Below are positions 7,590-16,722 of a DNA stretch of 64,000 nt, in pieces. How positions within the stretch are numbered: the first letter of the stretch is position 1; every line of letters starts with the position of its first letter. Made by a program: the position numbers and the translations under genes. The DNA lies in NCBI RefSeq assembly GCF_018882285.1, contig NZ_JACVOT010000001.1:1371916-1435915 (forward strand), given 5' to 3'. The stretch comes from Polynucleobacter sp. AM-26B4 (lineage in GTDB: Bacteria > Pseudomonadota > Gammaproteobacteria > Burkholderiales > Burkholderiaceae). The notes under the pieces were generated by a model, which saw only the letters and a list, made by a program, of their open reading frames with translations, ran no database searches and was not told where the DNA came from.

Positions 7590-9005
7590 ATGCATCATGA
7601 TCACCAAGATTATCCAGATTTGGCCTTTGTCGATATTGAAACGACTGGGTCGAATTTTGATAGGGACCGAATCACAGAGATTGGTATCAAGCTAGTCTCT
7701 GGTGACCATCAAGAAACTTGGGAAAGCCTGATCAATCCAGGCACATTCATACCCCAAAATATTCAAGCGTTGACAGGCATTCGTCCCGAGATGGTGCAGC
7801 ATCAACCACCGTTTGATGAACTTGCCAGACAAATCCTAGAAAAACTAGAGGGCAAGATATTCATTGCTCATAACGCACGCTTTGACTATGGCTTTTTAAA
7901 AGCCTCATTCAAAAGACTTGGGATTGATTTCAAGCCAAAGGTCTTATGCACCGTTAAATTATCAAGGTTGTTATTTCCCAACCAGCCTAGGCATAACTTA
8001 GACACCATCATCCAGACTCATGGTTTAAATGTCAGCGCCAGACATCGCGCCTTAGGCGATGCTGATCTACTTCTTCAGTTTTGGAGAATCTGCGAAGCGA
8101 AATTTGGTAAGACCCAACTAAGAGCAGCGCTTAATCAATTGATTGGCCATGCCAGCCTGCCGCCCAATATTGACAAAGCCATGATCGATGAAATACCTGA
8201 AAAGCCAGGATGCTACATTTTTTATGGTGAGAACAAAGCACCTATTTATATCGGTAAGAGCATCACGATGCGCAGCAGGGTCATGGGTCATTTTCAGTCG
8301 GCGCTGACTCAGCGCAAAGAAATGAAACTATCCATGCAGATCAGAGACATTGATTGGATAGAGACCAGCGGTGAGCTAGGAGCTTTATTGCTTGAATCAA
8401 AGCTAATCAAAGAGCGCATGCCAAGCATGAACATCAAGCTGCGCCGCTCAAAAGATCTCTGTGCCTGGAAAGTCCAAGAGAATGAAGAGGGTGCTCTGAT
8501 TCCAACGCTGGTGAATCATCGAGATTTACTTCCGGGGCTACAAGATGATCTATTTGGTCTCTTTTACAGTAAAAGAGAAGCCAATGCTTATTTGAAGGCA
8601 ATCGCTAAAAAGCATCGCTTATGTGAAGCATTGCTTGGTCTTGAAAAACGCATAGCGGGCAAGTCTTGTTTTGGCTATCAAATCAAACAATGTGGGGGTG
8701 CGTGCATTGGTCAATCACCCATCAGCTTACATAACCTGCAACTAAAAACCGCTCTGGAGTTATTCAGGGTTCAAGTCTGGCCATACAAGGGGCCCATTGC
8801 GATTAAAGAGGGTGAGCAAATGCACGTCGTTGATCGTTGGTGCTATTTGGGATCAGCTATCAATGAGAGCGAGTTGGAAGAGTTGATGCACCTGGGCGAT
8901 GCTGAATTTGATCTGGATATTTACAAAATCCTCAAAAAAGCCATTCAGGGCAGCTTTAAAAGCCAAATCCTGCCACTGAGGAAGCTCTCAGCAACAAATC
9001 CTTAA
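7590..9005 (+). CDS. DnaQ-like 3'-5' exonuclease fused to UvrC-type GIY-YIG nuclease
   Basis: 471 residues, two nuclease domains. Residues about 10-170 are a DEDDh exonuclease: AFVDIETTG, FIAHNARFDYGFL and HRALGDADLL supply the acidic residues and His. Residues about 200-290 are a GIY-YIG domain (GCYIFYGENKAPIYIGKSIT with following Arg and GHF). The last part resembles the extension of Cho/UvrC-N proteins. Known fusions of this kind are annotated as DNA polymerase III epsilon-like or Cho-related, and are thought to act in nucleotide-excision-type repair. It sits near a photolyase and AlkB, consistent with DNA repair. Activity is inferred from motifs. Confidence 0.88.
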   Translation: MHHDHQDYPDLAFVDIETTGSNFDRDRITEIGIKLVSGDHQETWESLINPGTFIPQNIQALTGIRPEMVQHQPPFDELARQILEKLEGKIFIAHNARFDYGFLKASFKRLGIDFKPKVLCTVKLSRLLFPNQPRHNLDTIIQTHGLNVSARHRALGDADLLLQFWRICEAKFGKTQLRAALNQLIGHASLPPNIDKAMIDEIPEKPGCYIFYGENKAPIYIGKSITMRSRVMGHFQSALTQRKEMKLSMQIRDIDWIETSGELGALLLESKLIKERMPSMNIKLRRSKDLCAWKVQENEEGALIPTLVNHRDLLPGLQDDLFGLFYSKREANAYLKAIAKKHRLCEALLGLEKRIAGKSCFGYQIKQCGGACIGQSPISLHNLQLKTALELFRVQVWPYKGPIAIKEGEQMHVVDRWCYLGSAINESELEELMHLGDAEFDLDIYKILKKAIQGSFKSQILPLRKLSATNP

Positions 9006-9085
9006 AGTTCTTATAATTATAAAAACGCCAAATAAATGGCAAAAAGCGAATAAAGCTAATAAGGCGAGACAAAACAAGGATTCAA

Positions 9086-9553
9086 ATGCGCATTGAAGAT
9101 ACCGATCCAGCCAGACATGCCAGTATTGAATATCCGATGGAAGTGGGGTCGCCTGTCTTCGCGCCTATTAAAGTCACCGAAGAAAAAGACAAGGCTGTCA
9201 ATGTGGCTCGTCAGAATGCCAAGCATGAATACGATCGCATCATGGAGCAAGCCAATGTCTTGATGAAGCAAGCCAAAGCTTTGCAATCCAGACTTGATGT
9301 CACTGAACAAGTGCATGCTGCTAAGTTCTCATTCAATCCATTGCATGGCAAGATTTATCACTTGTACTTTGATCACCGTCAACAAACCAATGTCTTGATT
9401 CAGACGGGGCCTGATGAGTGGACCTGTGGTATTCCAGAGCACTGGACATTTAAGCTGAGTGTCAAAAAATTAGGCGACAGTACTTGGGAAGAGCTCGAGC
9501 AAGAGTTAAAACCAGAAAGTAATCCAGTCGATCTAGCTTTACTTAAGGGTTGA
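9086..9553 (+). CDS. DUF2452 domain protein
   Basis: 155 residues. The N-terminal MEVGSPVFAPIKVTEEKDK, a central helix rich in Ala/Gln/Lys (residues about 40-75), and the FNPLHGKIYHLYFDHRQQTN block ending in a P-x-E-W segment fit DUF2452, a cytosolic family of unknown function. It lies 80 bases after the exo/GIY-YIG gene and 68 bases before the photolyase gene, all in one direction. Confidence 0.7.
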   Translation: MRIEDTDPARHASIEYPMEVGSPVFAPIKVTEEKDKAVNVARQNAKHEYDRIMEQANVLMKQAKALQSRLDVTEQVHAAKFSFNPLHGKIYHLYFDHRQQTNVLIQTGPDEWTCGIPEHWTFKLSVKKLGDSTWEELEQELKPESNPVDLALLKG

Positions 9554-9621
9554 TCAGGGCTGATTAGGCAATTCGCTTAAATCTCAATTCCTGATTCATC
9601 ATCACTAATTCCTAATTCAGG

Positions 9622-10917
9622 ATGCACAAAACTTCGGTTTACCTTTTTCGGCAAGACCTCAGGCTTGAAGATAATCCGGCTTTCTCTAAAGCCTGCTCTG
9701 AAAGTCAGTTTTTAATCCCCATCTATTGCAGGTCCCCTGAAAATCAAAAAATAACAAAATGGGGATTCCCTCGGGAGGGAATTCACCGCAGTTATTTCTT
9801 GAATGATTCTCTCAATGATTTGAATCAGCAACTCAAAGCCAAAGGTTCTGAACTATGTTTGTTTGAAGGTGAGCCTACCTATGTGCTTCAAGATTTAATC
9901 AAGCAACTGCAGGTTGATGCTATCTACTGTGAAGAGATTGCTGCCCCTGAGGAGCAAAACGAACTCGCTTTGATTGAGGCGTTAGGTAAGGATTTGGGCA
10001 TACCTATTCATGCGACTTGGCAATCAACCATGATTGACCCGGGTGAGCTGCCTTTTTCAGTCGATGAAATGCCTGAGCAATTCACACAATTTCGTATTCA
10101 AATTGAAAAAAGAAAGCATCTCTTCACGCCACCCAAATCAGCACCCAAAGCCATTCCCCCACTACCTGATGAATTCAAACATCAGCAAGCTCTTGAAGTA
10201 TCACCGAGTAACATTGCCTTGAGTACTCAAAGTTCATTCCCGTATTGGAAAGAATCATTCCGAGGCGGTGAGTCACATGCCAAACAACATCTTCATCAAT
10301 ACCTTCAAAAACGCTTACCTCATACCTATAAAAAAACACGCAATGAATTGTTTGGTGAAGACTACTCAAGTAAATTCTCACCATGGTTAGCCAATGGGTG
10401 TTTGTCTTCAAGAATCGTCATGACTCAGTTAAAAGAATTCGAGGCTGAGTTTGGAGCGAATGAAGGCAGTTACTGGCTATGGTTTGAACTTCTCTGGCGC
10501 GACTATTTCAGAGTCTTGCATTTGAAGTGGGGCAGTGCTCTTTACCATGCCAGGGGGCTTAGTGATGCACCCCCGCCGCAACACAACCCAAAATGCTTTG
10601 AGAAGTGGTGCGCAGGTAACACAGGTGAATCAATCGTTGATGCAGGCATGAGAGAGTTACATGCAACGGGATATCTGTCTAACCGATTAAGGCAAGTGGT
10701 TGCTAGTTATTTGATCTATGACCTCAATTGCGATTGGCGAGCGGGAGCTGCTTGGTTCGAATCGCAGTTGATTGATTACGATGTTTATAGCAATCAGGGG
10801 AATTGGTTATACATTGCCGGCAGAGGCACAGATCCGCGGGGAGGTCGGCGCTTTAATCCAAAGAAACAAGCAGATGATCACGACTCGGATAAGGCTTACA
10901 GATCACTTTGGCTTTGA
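9622..10917 (+). CDS. DASH-type cryptochrome/DNA photolyase
   Basis: 431 residues. The N-terminal antenna-domain Rossmann part starts SVYLFRQDLRLEDNPAFSKA. The C-terminal FAD domain contains GESIVDAGMRELHATGYLSN and then RLRQVVASYL, with the FAD/DNA-contact NxxRGGRR-like ending GTDPRGGRRFNPKKQADDHD that is typical of CRY-DASH. The family repairs cyclobutane dimers (mainly single-stranded) with blue light, using methenyltetrahydrofolate and FAD. Length is on the short side for DASH proteins. It clusters with other repair genes. Confidence 0.9.
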   Translation: MHKTSVYLFRQDLRLEDNPAFSKACSESQFLIPIYCRSPENQKITKWGFPREGIHRSYFLNDSLNDLNQQLKAKGSELCLFEGEPTYVLQDLIKQLQVDAIYCEEIAAPEEQNELALIEALGKDLGIPIHATWQSTMIDPGELPFSVDEMPEQFTQFRIQIEKRKHLFTPPKSAPKAIPPLPDEFKHQQALEVSPSNIALSTQSSFPYWKESFRGGESHAKQHLHQYLQKRLPHTYKKTRNELFGEDYSSKFSPWLANGCLSSRIVMTQLKEFEAEFGANEGSYWLWFELLWRDYFRVLHLKWGSALYHARGLSDAPPPQHNPKCFEKWCAGNTGESIVDAGMRELHATGYLSNRLRQVVASYLIYDLNCDWRAGAAWFESQLIDYDVYSNQGNWLYIAGRGTDPRGGRRFNPKKQADDHDSDKAYRSLWL

Positions 10918-11006
10918 TGAATCTTTAAAGTAGTTTCAAAGCGTTTCCATTGACCTGGCGCAAAAGTATTCATTGACAAAAACACCTCTTCAGCCGAAGA
11001 TTAGAT

Positions 11007-12002
11007 ATGTCACCAATCTCTTCACAAGAAACCAATCTGCGTTATCGACGCCTATTTGAAACAGCCTACGACGGCATTTTGATCTTAGATTTTGAAAGTG
11101 GTCGCATTCAAGATGTGAACCCTTATCTAATCGAAATGCTGGGCTACAGCAAAGAAGAACTGATTGGCATGGAGCTTTGGGAAATCGGCGCCATGGTCGA
11201 TAAATTGGCATCTTTGAAAGCTTTTGAAACTCTTAAGCAAGAAGGCTACATTAAATACAGTGATCTGCCACTTCGCACTAAATCTGGAAAAATCATCAGT
11301 GTTGAATTCGTCAGTAATGCCTACGGTGTGAATGGTGAGCGAGTGATTCAGTGCAATATCAGAGATATCACCGATAGAAAAAATGCTGAAGGCTGTTTAA
11401 TTAAATATCAGCAAGACTTGGCTCTTAATATGTACGAGGTAGTTGATGCACTGACCAAGACTATTGTGGCTCGTGATCCCTATACCTACCAACATCAATT
11501 ACGAGTGGCACATCTGTGCGTAGCCATTGCCAATCAAATGAACCTGCCCGTGAATGTTGTTGAAGGCCTTAAATTAAGTGCCTTGATCCATGATATTGGG
11601 AAAATTGGTGTGCCTGCGGAATTACTCACCAAGCCTACACCTTTGGAAACTTACGAAATACAAGCCCTCCAAAAGCATGTTCAAACTGGTTTTGATATCG
11701 TCAAAGATATTAATTTTCAATGGCCTCTGGCTCAAACCATTTATCAGCATCACGAAAGAATCAATGGTGCTGGTTACCCGAATCAACTCAAAGGTGACGC
11801 CATCATCATGGAAGCCAGAATTTTGGCCGTGGCTGATACCGTTGAAGCCATGTCACACAACCGACCTTATCGAACATCCTTAGGTCTTGATAAGGCACTC
11901 GCTGAAATTGAGAGTGGCAAAGGAAGCTTGTTCGATGAACGGGTGGTAGATGCTTGTTTAAAGCTATTTAGACAAGACAATTACGAGTTTCCAGCGGTTT
12001 GA
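11007..12002 (+). CDS. PAS domain + HD-GYP cyclic-di-GMP phosphodiesterase
   Basis: 331 residues. A PAS sensor (residues about 11-127: RLFETAYDGILILDFESGRI) is joined to an HD-GYP domain (about 145-325). Metal-binding HD is in ALIHDIGKIG (H195, D196) and the GYP signature in HHERINGAGYP (G256-P258); the usual Asp before GxGYP is Asn here. HD-GYP enzymes degrade cyclic-di-GMP. It converges on the diguanylate cyclase gene of the exopolysaccharide operon (9-base gap between stops), so maker and breaker of the signal sit side by side. No transmembrane segment, so a soluble sensor. Confidence 0.9.
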   Translation: MSPISSQETNLRYRRLFETAYDGILILDFESGRIQDVNPYLIEMLGYSKEELIGMELWEIGAMVDKLASLKAFETLKQEGYIKYSDLPLRTKSGKIISVEFVSNAYGVNGERVIQCNIRDITDRKNAEGCLIKYQQDLALNMYEVVDALTKTIVARDPYTYQHQLRVAHLCVAIANQMNLPVNVVEGLKLSALIHDIGKIGVPAELLTKPTPLETYEIQALQKHVQTGFDIVKDINFQWPLAQTIYQHHERINGAGYPNQLKGDAIIMEARILAVADTVEAMSHNRPYRTSLGLDKALAEIESGKGSLFDERVVDACLKLFRQDNYEFPAV

Positions 12003-12011
12003 TCAAAGCAG

Positions 12012-12851
12012 CTAAGCCATCATCCCATCATCAAATAACTTGACCTGATTTCTGCCTGCATTTTTAGCGCAGTACATCGCTTTATCGGAATAGTCGATAT
12101 AAAGATCCATCGCAAGATCTAAAGAATCATGATTCACTTGTTTTGGATCAAAGATAGATATCCCGATACTCACTGTTAAGGTGATTTCTTCACCGTTGAC
12201 GATTGCGAAATAATTTTTTGAAATAGCTTCACGAAGTCTTTCTGCAATCTCAAGGGCAGCTTTGGTATCAGTTTCTGGGCAAGCAATCAAAAACTCTTCG
12301 CCACCAAAACGACCAAATACATCAATATCTCTTAATTTATGCTGACAGAATAAAGACAAGTTCTTTAATACTGTGTCACCAACCATATGACCATACTGAT
12401 CATTGATACGCTTGAAGTAATCAATGTCAAGCATCAGAAAGGCCAAGGGGTGAAGACTTCTTTGCCCGCGACTGATTTCTCTTTTAAGGCGCACATAGGT
12501 TTCTTTTTTAGTCAGTGCCAGTGTTAAAGAATCCGTGGCATTCAAAATCTCTAAAGCAGAATTCTCTTTACGAACTTCACTCAAGGCTGCCTTGATACCA
12601 AAAACCCCAATGAACAACAATAAGGAAATTGGCACTGATAAAAAAGCATCTTTGATGTCATAAACTGAGTATTCATAGACATTGATCAACGGTACCACTC
12701 GGCGACCAATCATGATGGTCAGTGCGGCACTTAAAGCAATGCAAGTGATTTTGTATTTATTGACAATATTGATTAATCTGAATGATTGATAACTGGCGCC
12801 TATCTGAAGAGTCAGAGAAAGTGAATACAGTAGGATTGCTAGTGTTTTCAT
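12012..12851 (-). CDS. Membrane-anchored diguanylate cyclase (GGDEF)
   Basis: 279 residues. Three hydrophobic segments (about 3-22, 33-58 and 70-90) are followed by a GGDEF domain. The active-site loop is GGEEF (183-187) with conserved LDIDYFKRINDQYGH before it. A product-inhibition I-site RxxD (RDID, 174-177) sits exactly five residues upstream, so feedback control is expected. It starts 6 bases after the outer-membrane protein gene in the GT2-barrel-GGDEF order, so the cyclase is made together with the polysaccharide synthase it probably activates. Confidence 0.9.
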   Translation of the reverse strand: MKTLAILLYSLSLTLQIGASYQSFRLINIVNKYKITCIALSAALTIMIGRRVVPLINVYEYSVYDIKDAFLSVPISLLLFIGVFGIKAALSEVRKENSALEILNATDSLTLALTKKETYVRLKREISRGQRSLHPLAFLMLDIDYFKRINDQYGHMVGDTVLKNLSLFCQHKLRDIDVFGRFGGEEFLIACPETDTKAALEIAERLREAISKNYFAIVNGEEITLTVSIGISIFDPKQVNHDSLDLAMDLYIDYSDKAMYCAKNAGRNQVKLFDDGMMA

Positions 12852-12857
12852 GATCGA

Positions 12858-13805
12858 TCAGAAGCTAAAGATCAGGCTGGTGTTCAAGTATCTGTACTTG
12901 TAGTCTGGGCCGTTGAAGGTGGCACTTTGACCATAGCCTAACTTGCTTTTAAAAACAATCGACTTGTTGATGGGGCTGTTGGCTTCTAACTCATACAAAT
13001 GAGTGCTGGTGCGAGGATCCTCATTCACTTTTTGACGACCCACACCAATCAAGCCAGACAACATCCAGCTTTGAACCTTTTGACGCATGGCCACTGCCAC
13101 CATCTGTTCTTCGTATTCATTGGGGTTGAAGTAGTTGCCATTATTTTCTTGTTGACTGTTGCGATACTGACGATGTCTTAGCTGAAGATTGATGCCTTGC
13201 TCGGGTAGCAAGTCGTAAATCAACTTACCGCGAATATGGTTTCGGGTGTTGTTATCAGAGAAACGGTGTTGCCCTAAAAGACCAATGACTGTCCATCCTT
13301 CGGCAAGACGCTGCTCTAAACTGCCGCCGTAATAGTCATATTTGATACCCCTGTCGAGAGAGTTTCTTGTCTCAACCCAGTCACGGTTGTAAAACAATTC
13401 AGCATTGGTGCCTTCTCGAAGAGACATGGCGTAGTTCATGTCAGCATTCACCAGGGTGTGATTGCCCAATTGATTCACACCAAGATTGACCTTGTGACCT
13501 AAACCATTCTTTGGATCAATCGACTCACTCACCAAGCTTACTTGAGAGGCATCTTTTTTCCACTCATATTGTTCAAAGCTGTGATGCAGGGCTTGGATGC
13601 CTGTGTAATGTTGACCATCTTTGTAAAGCGGCAATAAACCAATGCCTGCTTTGACAGCTTTGAACTGATCATTGTCACTATAGGCGCTGATCGTTGGGCT
13701 CAGTAAACCCCAAGACTCATTGCTTTGAGCATGGATCAAGTTTGGTGTGAGGACTGCACAAATAAGCGTGGTTAAAAGTGCGGGGGTTCTTAGTTTGTTT
13801 TTCAT
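12858..13805 (-). CDS. Outer-membrane beta-barrel protein, PgaA-porin-like
   Basis: 315 residues from ATG 13805, which overlaps the GT2 stop by 4 bases. A signal peptide (about 26 residues, ending in IHA) precedes a region of alternating amphipathic strands and aromatic girdles with a terminal Phe (SLIFSF), the usual BAM insertion signal. The YDYYGGSLEQRL and LRHRQYRNSQQ segments and genetic linkage recall the C-terminal porin half of PgaA/HmsH, but the long TPR half of PgaA is absent. It probably exports the polysaccharide made by the upstream synthase (inference). Confidence 0.65.
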   Translation of the reverse strand: MKNKLRTPALLTTLICAVLTPNLIHAQSNESWGLLSPTISAYSDNDQFKAVKAGIGLLPLYKDGQHYTGIQALHHSFEQYEWKKDASQVSLVSESIDPKNGLGHKVNLGVNQLGNHTLVNADMNYAMSLREGTNAELFYNRDWVETRNSLDRGIKYDYYGGSLEQRLAEGWTVIGLLGQHRFSDNNTRNHIRGKLIYDLLPEQGINLQLRHRQYRNSQQENNGNYFNPNEYEEQMVAVAMRQKVQSWMLSGLIGVGRQKVNEDPRTSTHLYELEANSPINKSIVFKSKLGYGQSATFNGPDYKYRYLNTSLIFSF

Positions 13806-15103
13806 TTTGTGCCCCAAGTTTTTTTTGTGCCAAATATCTCTGTGATGTAACCCCAAACTGCAGCTGGTTGCAAAATACAGCTGTAGGGCAATATATAAAG
13901 AAAAAATCCTAAAGCATTACGACGCACACGTAAGTGTTGCTCAATAAACATTTGTTCTTCAATGCGGTACATCACGGAATTGATGATCAGAGCCAATGGC
14001 AAAAGTGTCAGAGTCATTGGTCCAACAATCCAAAAGTAACCAAACATGGCTAAGATCAAGCCTGGCAAGAAGCCAAAAGTAAAAGCAACGTCCATGGCTG
14101 GAAACAGCAGATCCCACCAAATGAAGAAAGTAGATAAGCGCTTCCTGAACAATACTTTTGGATGGTATTTGAATGCTTCAATCATGCCCCTGGCCCAGCG
14201 CTGTCTTTGTCGAATAAAACCTGAGACAGTACTTGGCACGATTGTGAAAGCAATTGCATCCTCGCAATAGCCCACGCGATAGTCTTTTTCGAGCATGGCC
14301 CAAGTCAGCACAATGTCCTCACCGACAGTCTTTGGCCAACCGCCTAACTCAAGAACGATTGATTTTTTATACAAAGAAAATGCGCCTTGTGCCACCAAGG
14401 TGCCTTGATTGAGAGATTGCACCCGTTTAACGGTGGCAATCCCCTGAAAGTAATCCCACTCTTGTGATTGAGTGATCCAGTTTTGACGAGAATTACGAAC
14501 CATGATCGTGCCAGCAACCGCGCAGGTATTAGCAGGATCACTGTGGAAGCGTTCCACAATTCTAAGTAATGCGTCTTTGTATAAATAGGAGTCTGCATCC
14601 AAGGTAATCACTAGCTCATGACTAGCCATGGCGAGAGCTCTGTTCAGCGCTTCAGATTTACCTTGATTGGTCTCTTGCTGAATGCATCGCAACCAAGGAT
14701 ATTTGCTGGTCAGTTGATTGCACACGGCATGGGTCTGATCTTTGGAACCATCATCGATCAAAATGACTTCAAGAGTTCCCGGATAATTTTGTTTTGCAAT
14801 ACTTTCAAAAGTATCTGGAATGACAGCTTCTTCGTTATAAGCTGCAATCAAAATAGTGATGGGGGGATAACTATCTAGATGTTTGCGAACAGGCCTTTTA
14901 TCCATCATCAAGCTAAAAACCATGAAGGCATTGATAAAGCCTGGCACAACTGCGATGAATAAAATCAAAAATCCAGCAAGGAACCAGCCAATCACTGCTG
15001 AGAGATCGGCAAACCAAAATTGGGATGCCCACACAGAGAAGCCAGCCCAAAGAATCGCAACGAATAAGGCTAATTGAAATTTAGTATTAACTTTCAGGTA
15101 CAT
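13802..15103 (-). CDS. Family-2 glycosyltransferase, PgaC/HmsR-like polysaccharide synthase
   Basis: 433 residues. Two N-terminal membrane helices (about 10-30 and 37-65), a GT2 catalytic domain, then C-terminal helices (about 320-420). Catalytic motifs are complete: DDGS (117-120), DAD (169-171), GED (261-263) and QRQRW (299-303). These mark processive beta-glycan synthases such as PgaC. It heads the operon with the outer-membrane barrel and the GGDEF cyclase. No PgaB deacetylase or PgaD subunit is present nearby. The exact sugar cannot be read from sequence. Confidence 0.88.
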   Translation of the reverse strand: MYLKVNTKFQLALFVAILWAGFSVWASQFWFADLSAVIGWFLAGFLILFIAVVPGFINAFMVFSLMMDKRPVRKHLDSYPPITILIAAYNEEAVIPDTFESIAKQNYPGTLEVILIDDGSKDQTHAVCNQLTSKYPWLRCIQQETNQGKSEALNRALAMASHELVITLDADSYLYKDALLRIVERFHSDPANTCAVAGTIMVRNSRQNWITQSQEWDYFQGIATVKRVQSLNQGTLVAQGAFSLYKKSIVLELGGWPKTVGEDIVLTWAMLEKDYRVGYCEDAIAFTIVPSTVSGFIRQRQRWARGMIEAFKYHPKVLFRKRLSTFFIWWDLLFPAMDVAFTFGFLPGLILAMFGYFWIVGPMTLTLLPLALIINSVMYRIEEQMFIEQHLRVRRNALGFFLYILPYSCILQPAAVWGYITEIFGTKKTWGTK

Positions 15104-15141
15104 ACATGCTCTTTTTAGGATGTTATGCGCCCAGTATGAAC

Positions 15142-15159
15142 CTAATTTCTATAAATTAG
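15142..15159. promoter_or_regulatory. Inverted repeat upstream of the polysaccharide operon
   Basis: CTAATTT-ctat-AAATTAG, a perfect 7-bp inverted repeat about 40 bases upstream of the synthase start in the AT-rich 15104-15229 gap. It could be an operator or, being AT-rich, a chance palindrome. Confidence 0.2.
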
Positions 15160-15229
15160 AAACGTTTAAATCAAATAAAACACATTTAATTTAAAGCCAC
15201 ATCAAAAACATATGAATTTGATAAATAAA

Positions 15230-16060
15230 TCACTTTTTGGGGTTCAAGCGACTCGAGCCCCAGATTTCAAACTGACGCTTCATGTCTGCAGCTTCAGCCT
15301 CAATCGTATCGTCTTCACTGGCGGGGCAATCCGTTGGCATCTCTTGTTTAGAACCATCAGCCACCTTTTGCTGAACCGCTACGGGTGCTGATTTGCCATC
15401 CCAGGCAAATGGGTTCTTGAAAGTTGGTGGATCTGGCAAACAATCGTACTTATAAATAGGAGGCCAACCATCATCCACGGGTTGGAATGAAATGGTTTTC
15501 TGGAAGATCAGCGGTTTTCCGGTGGGAATGGGTGGCAGAGGCGGCATGTTTTCAATCGCCTGACGCGCTAGCTTCTCAGCAACAGGAGATGTGGACCAAA
15601 GCGTCTCTAACTTTGATAGCTTGCCGTTAGCGGCAATCTCAATATGAAAGCGCACCATGCCTTGATCGGGTCCTTCTACTGATCTTCCCATCATGCTGCG
15701 CACTTGTTGTCCCCAATTGTGGCGATAGCGCTTGCTGTTCTTCAAGGTATAGGTGGAAGCTTTTTGCCACTCTTCAGCGGATGGTGCTGGTGGCGCATCC
15801 ATGTAAGCCAACTTCTTCTCTTCGGGTATTACTCTTTGAGTATTTAAAACCAGAGTTTGTTCTTCTTCAGGTTTCTTTTCTTTTCTCTCTTCTTTCTTTT
15901 GCTCAGGCTCAAGTTTGACTTGTACCACCTCATTCAAAGGCTTTGATTTGATGGGATTGTTTTCTTGATAGCTCAATCCCACAACAATCAAAATTAAATG
16001 AAATGCCAGAGATATAAGAAGTCCCATCTGAAATCTTGATGGTTTTTTGGTGAAGAGCAT
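15230..16060 (-). CDS. TonB-like energy transducer
   Basis: 276 residues. A single N-terminal membrane helix (about 12-30, LLISLAFHLILIVVGLSY) with the His found in many TonB helices, a charged Lys/Glu/Pro linker (about 45-85), and a TonB C-terminal-like domain around residues 115-190 (VRFHIEIAANGKLSKLETLW, then ENMPPLPPIPTG). An extra C-terminal stretch of about 80 residues with three Cys is unusual. ExbB/ExbD are not in the window. It lies upstream of the polysaccharide operon in the same direction with a 126-base gap. Confidence 0.75.
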   Translation of the reverse strand: MLFTKKPSRFQMGLLISLAFHLILIVVGLSYQENNPIKSKPLNEVVQVKLEPEQKKEERKEKKPEEEQTLVLNTQRVIPEEKKLAYMDAPPAPSAEEWQKASTYTLKNSKRYRHNWGQQVRSMMGRSVEGPDQGMVRFHIEIAANGKLSKLETLWSTSPVAEKLARQAIENMPPLPPIPTGKPLIFQKTISFQPVDDGWPPIYKYDCLPDPPTFKNPFAWDGKSAPVAVQQKVADGSKQEMPTDCPASEDDTIEAEAADMKRQFEIWGSSRLNPKK

Positions 16061-16225
16061 TTAGGATTAGTTAATAACTATCTTATCTATCGATGGGTCT
16101 TGATTTTATCGGTAGTTTGGTTCATTGTTAGACCAATAAATAAAGTTTTACTTCAATTTAATTTATTCATCACTAATACTTAGTTTCTCTTACTAAGTGT
16201 TTTTAATAAAAATCGAGGGAGTGTT

Positions 16226-16648
16226 ATGAAGCAATTAATCAAACTAATCACAGCCATGTCATTCGTGGTTTTCTCAGGACATGCTTTTTCAGAATCAGTC
16301 AAAATTGTTTATCACGTGAACGAAGGTGTGCAACAAGCCAGTCGTGCGATTGGTAATATTCGCAATCACTTGAATGCTGATCCAAAAGCAAAAATCGTTG
16401 TAGTGACTCACGGCCCTGGTATCGACTTTTTACTTGAAGGTGCTGAGAACATGTCTGGTTCAAAGTTTTCCGCATCGATTGGTGACTTGGTGAGCAAGGG
16501 TGTTGAGTTCAGAGTTTGTAACAACACCTTGGTTTCAAGAAAAATTCCTAAAGAGCAAGTCATCATGGAAGCTAAGATTGTTCCTTCAGGCGTTGCAGAA
16601 GTTTCTAACTTGCAAGCCAAAGAGCGTTACGCGTATTTGAAGCCTTAA
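16226..16648 (+). CDS. Exported DsrE-family protein
   Basis: 140 residues with a signal peptide (about 22 residues, ending in HAFS). The mature protein is DsrE/DsrF-like: VKIVYHVNEGVQQASRAIGN, IVVVTHGPGIDFLLEGAENM, and a conserved-type Cys in GVEFRVCNNTLVSR. Intracellular DsrE proteins relay sulfur; exported relatives of this kind are common in betaproteobacteria and of unknown role. GAGGGAG stands upstream of ATG 16226. A bidirectional terminator follows. Confidence 0.82.
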   Translation: MKQLIKLITAMSFVVFSGHAFSESVKIVYHVNEGVQQASRAIGNIRNHLNADPKAKIVVVTHGPGIDFLLEGAENMSGSKFSASIGDLVSKGVEFRVCNNTLVSRKIPKEQVIMEAKIVPSGVAEVSNLQAKERYAYLKP

Positions 16649-16677
16649 ACTAAAAATAAGGTTAAAACTAAACCAAT

Positions 16678-16706
16678 AAAAAAGGCCGCTGATGCGGCCC
16701 TTTTTA
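16678..16706. terminator. Bidirectional intrinsic terminator
   Basis: An A-run, then GGCCGC-tgat-GCGGCC, then a T-run. It lies between the convergent DsrE-like and isocitrate dehydrogenase genes and can end both transcripts. Confidence 0.9.
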
Positions 16707-16722
16707 TTACTGCTTATCTAAA

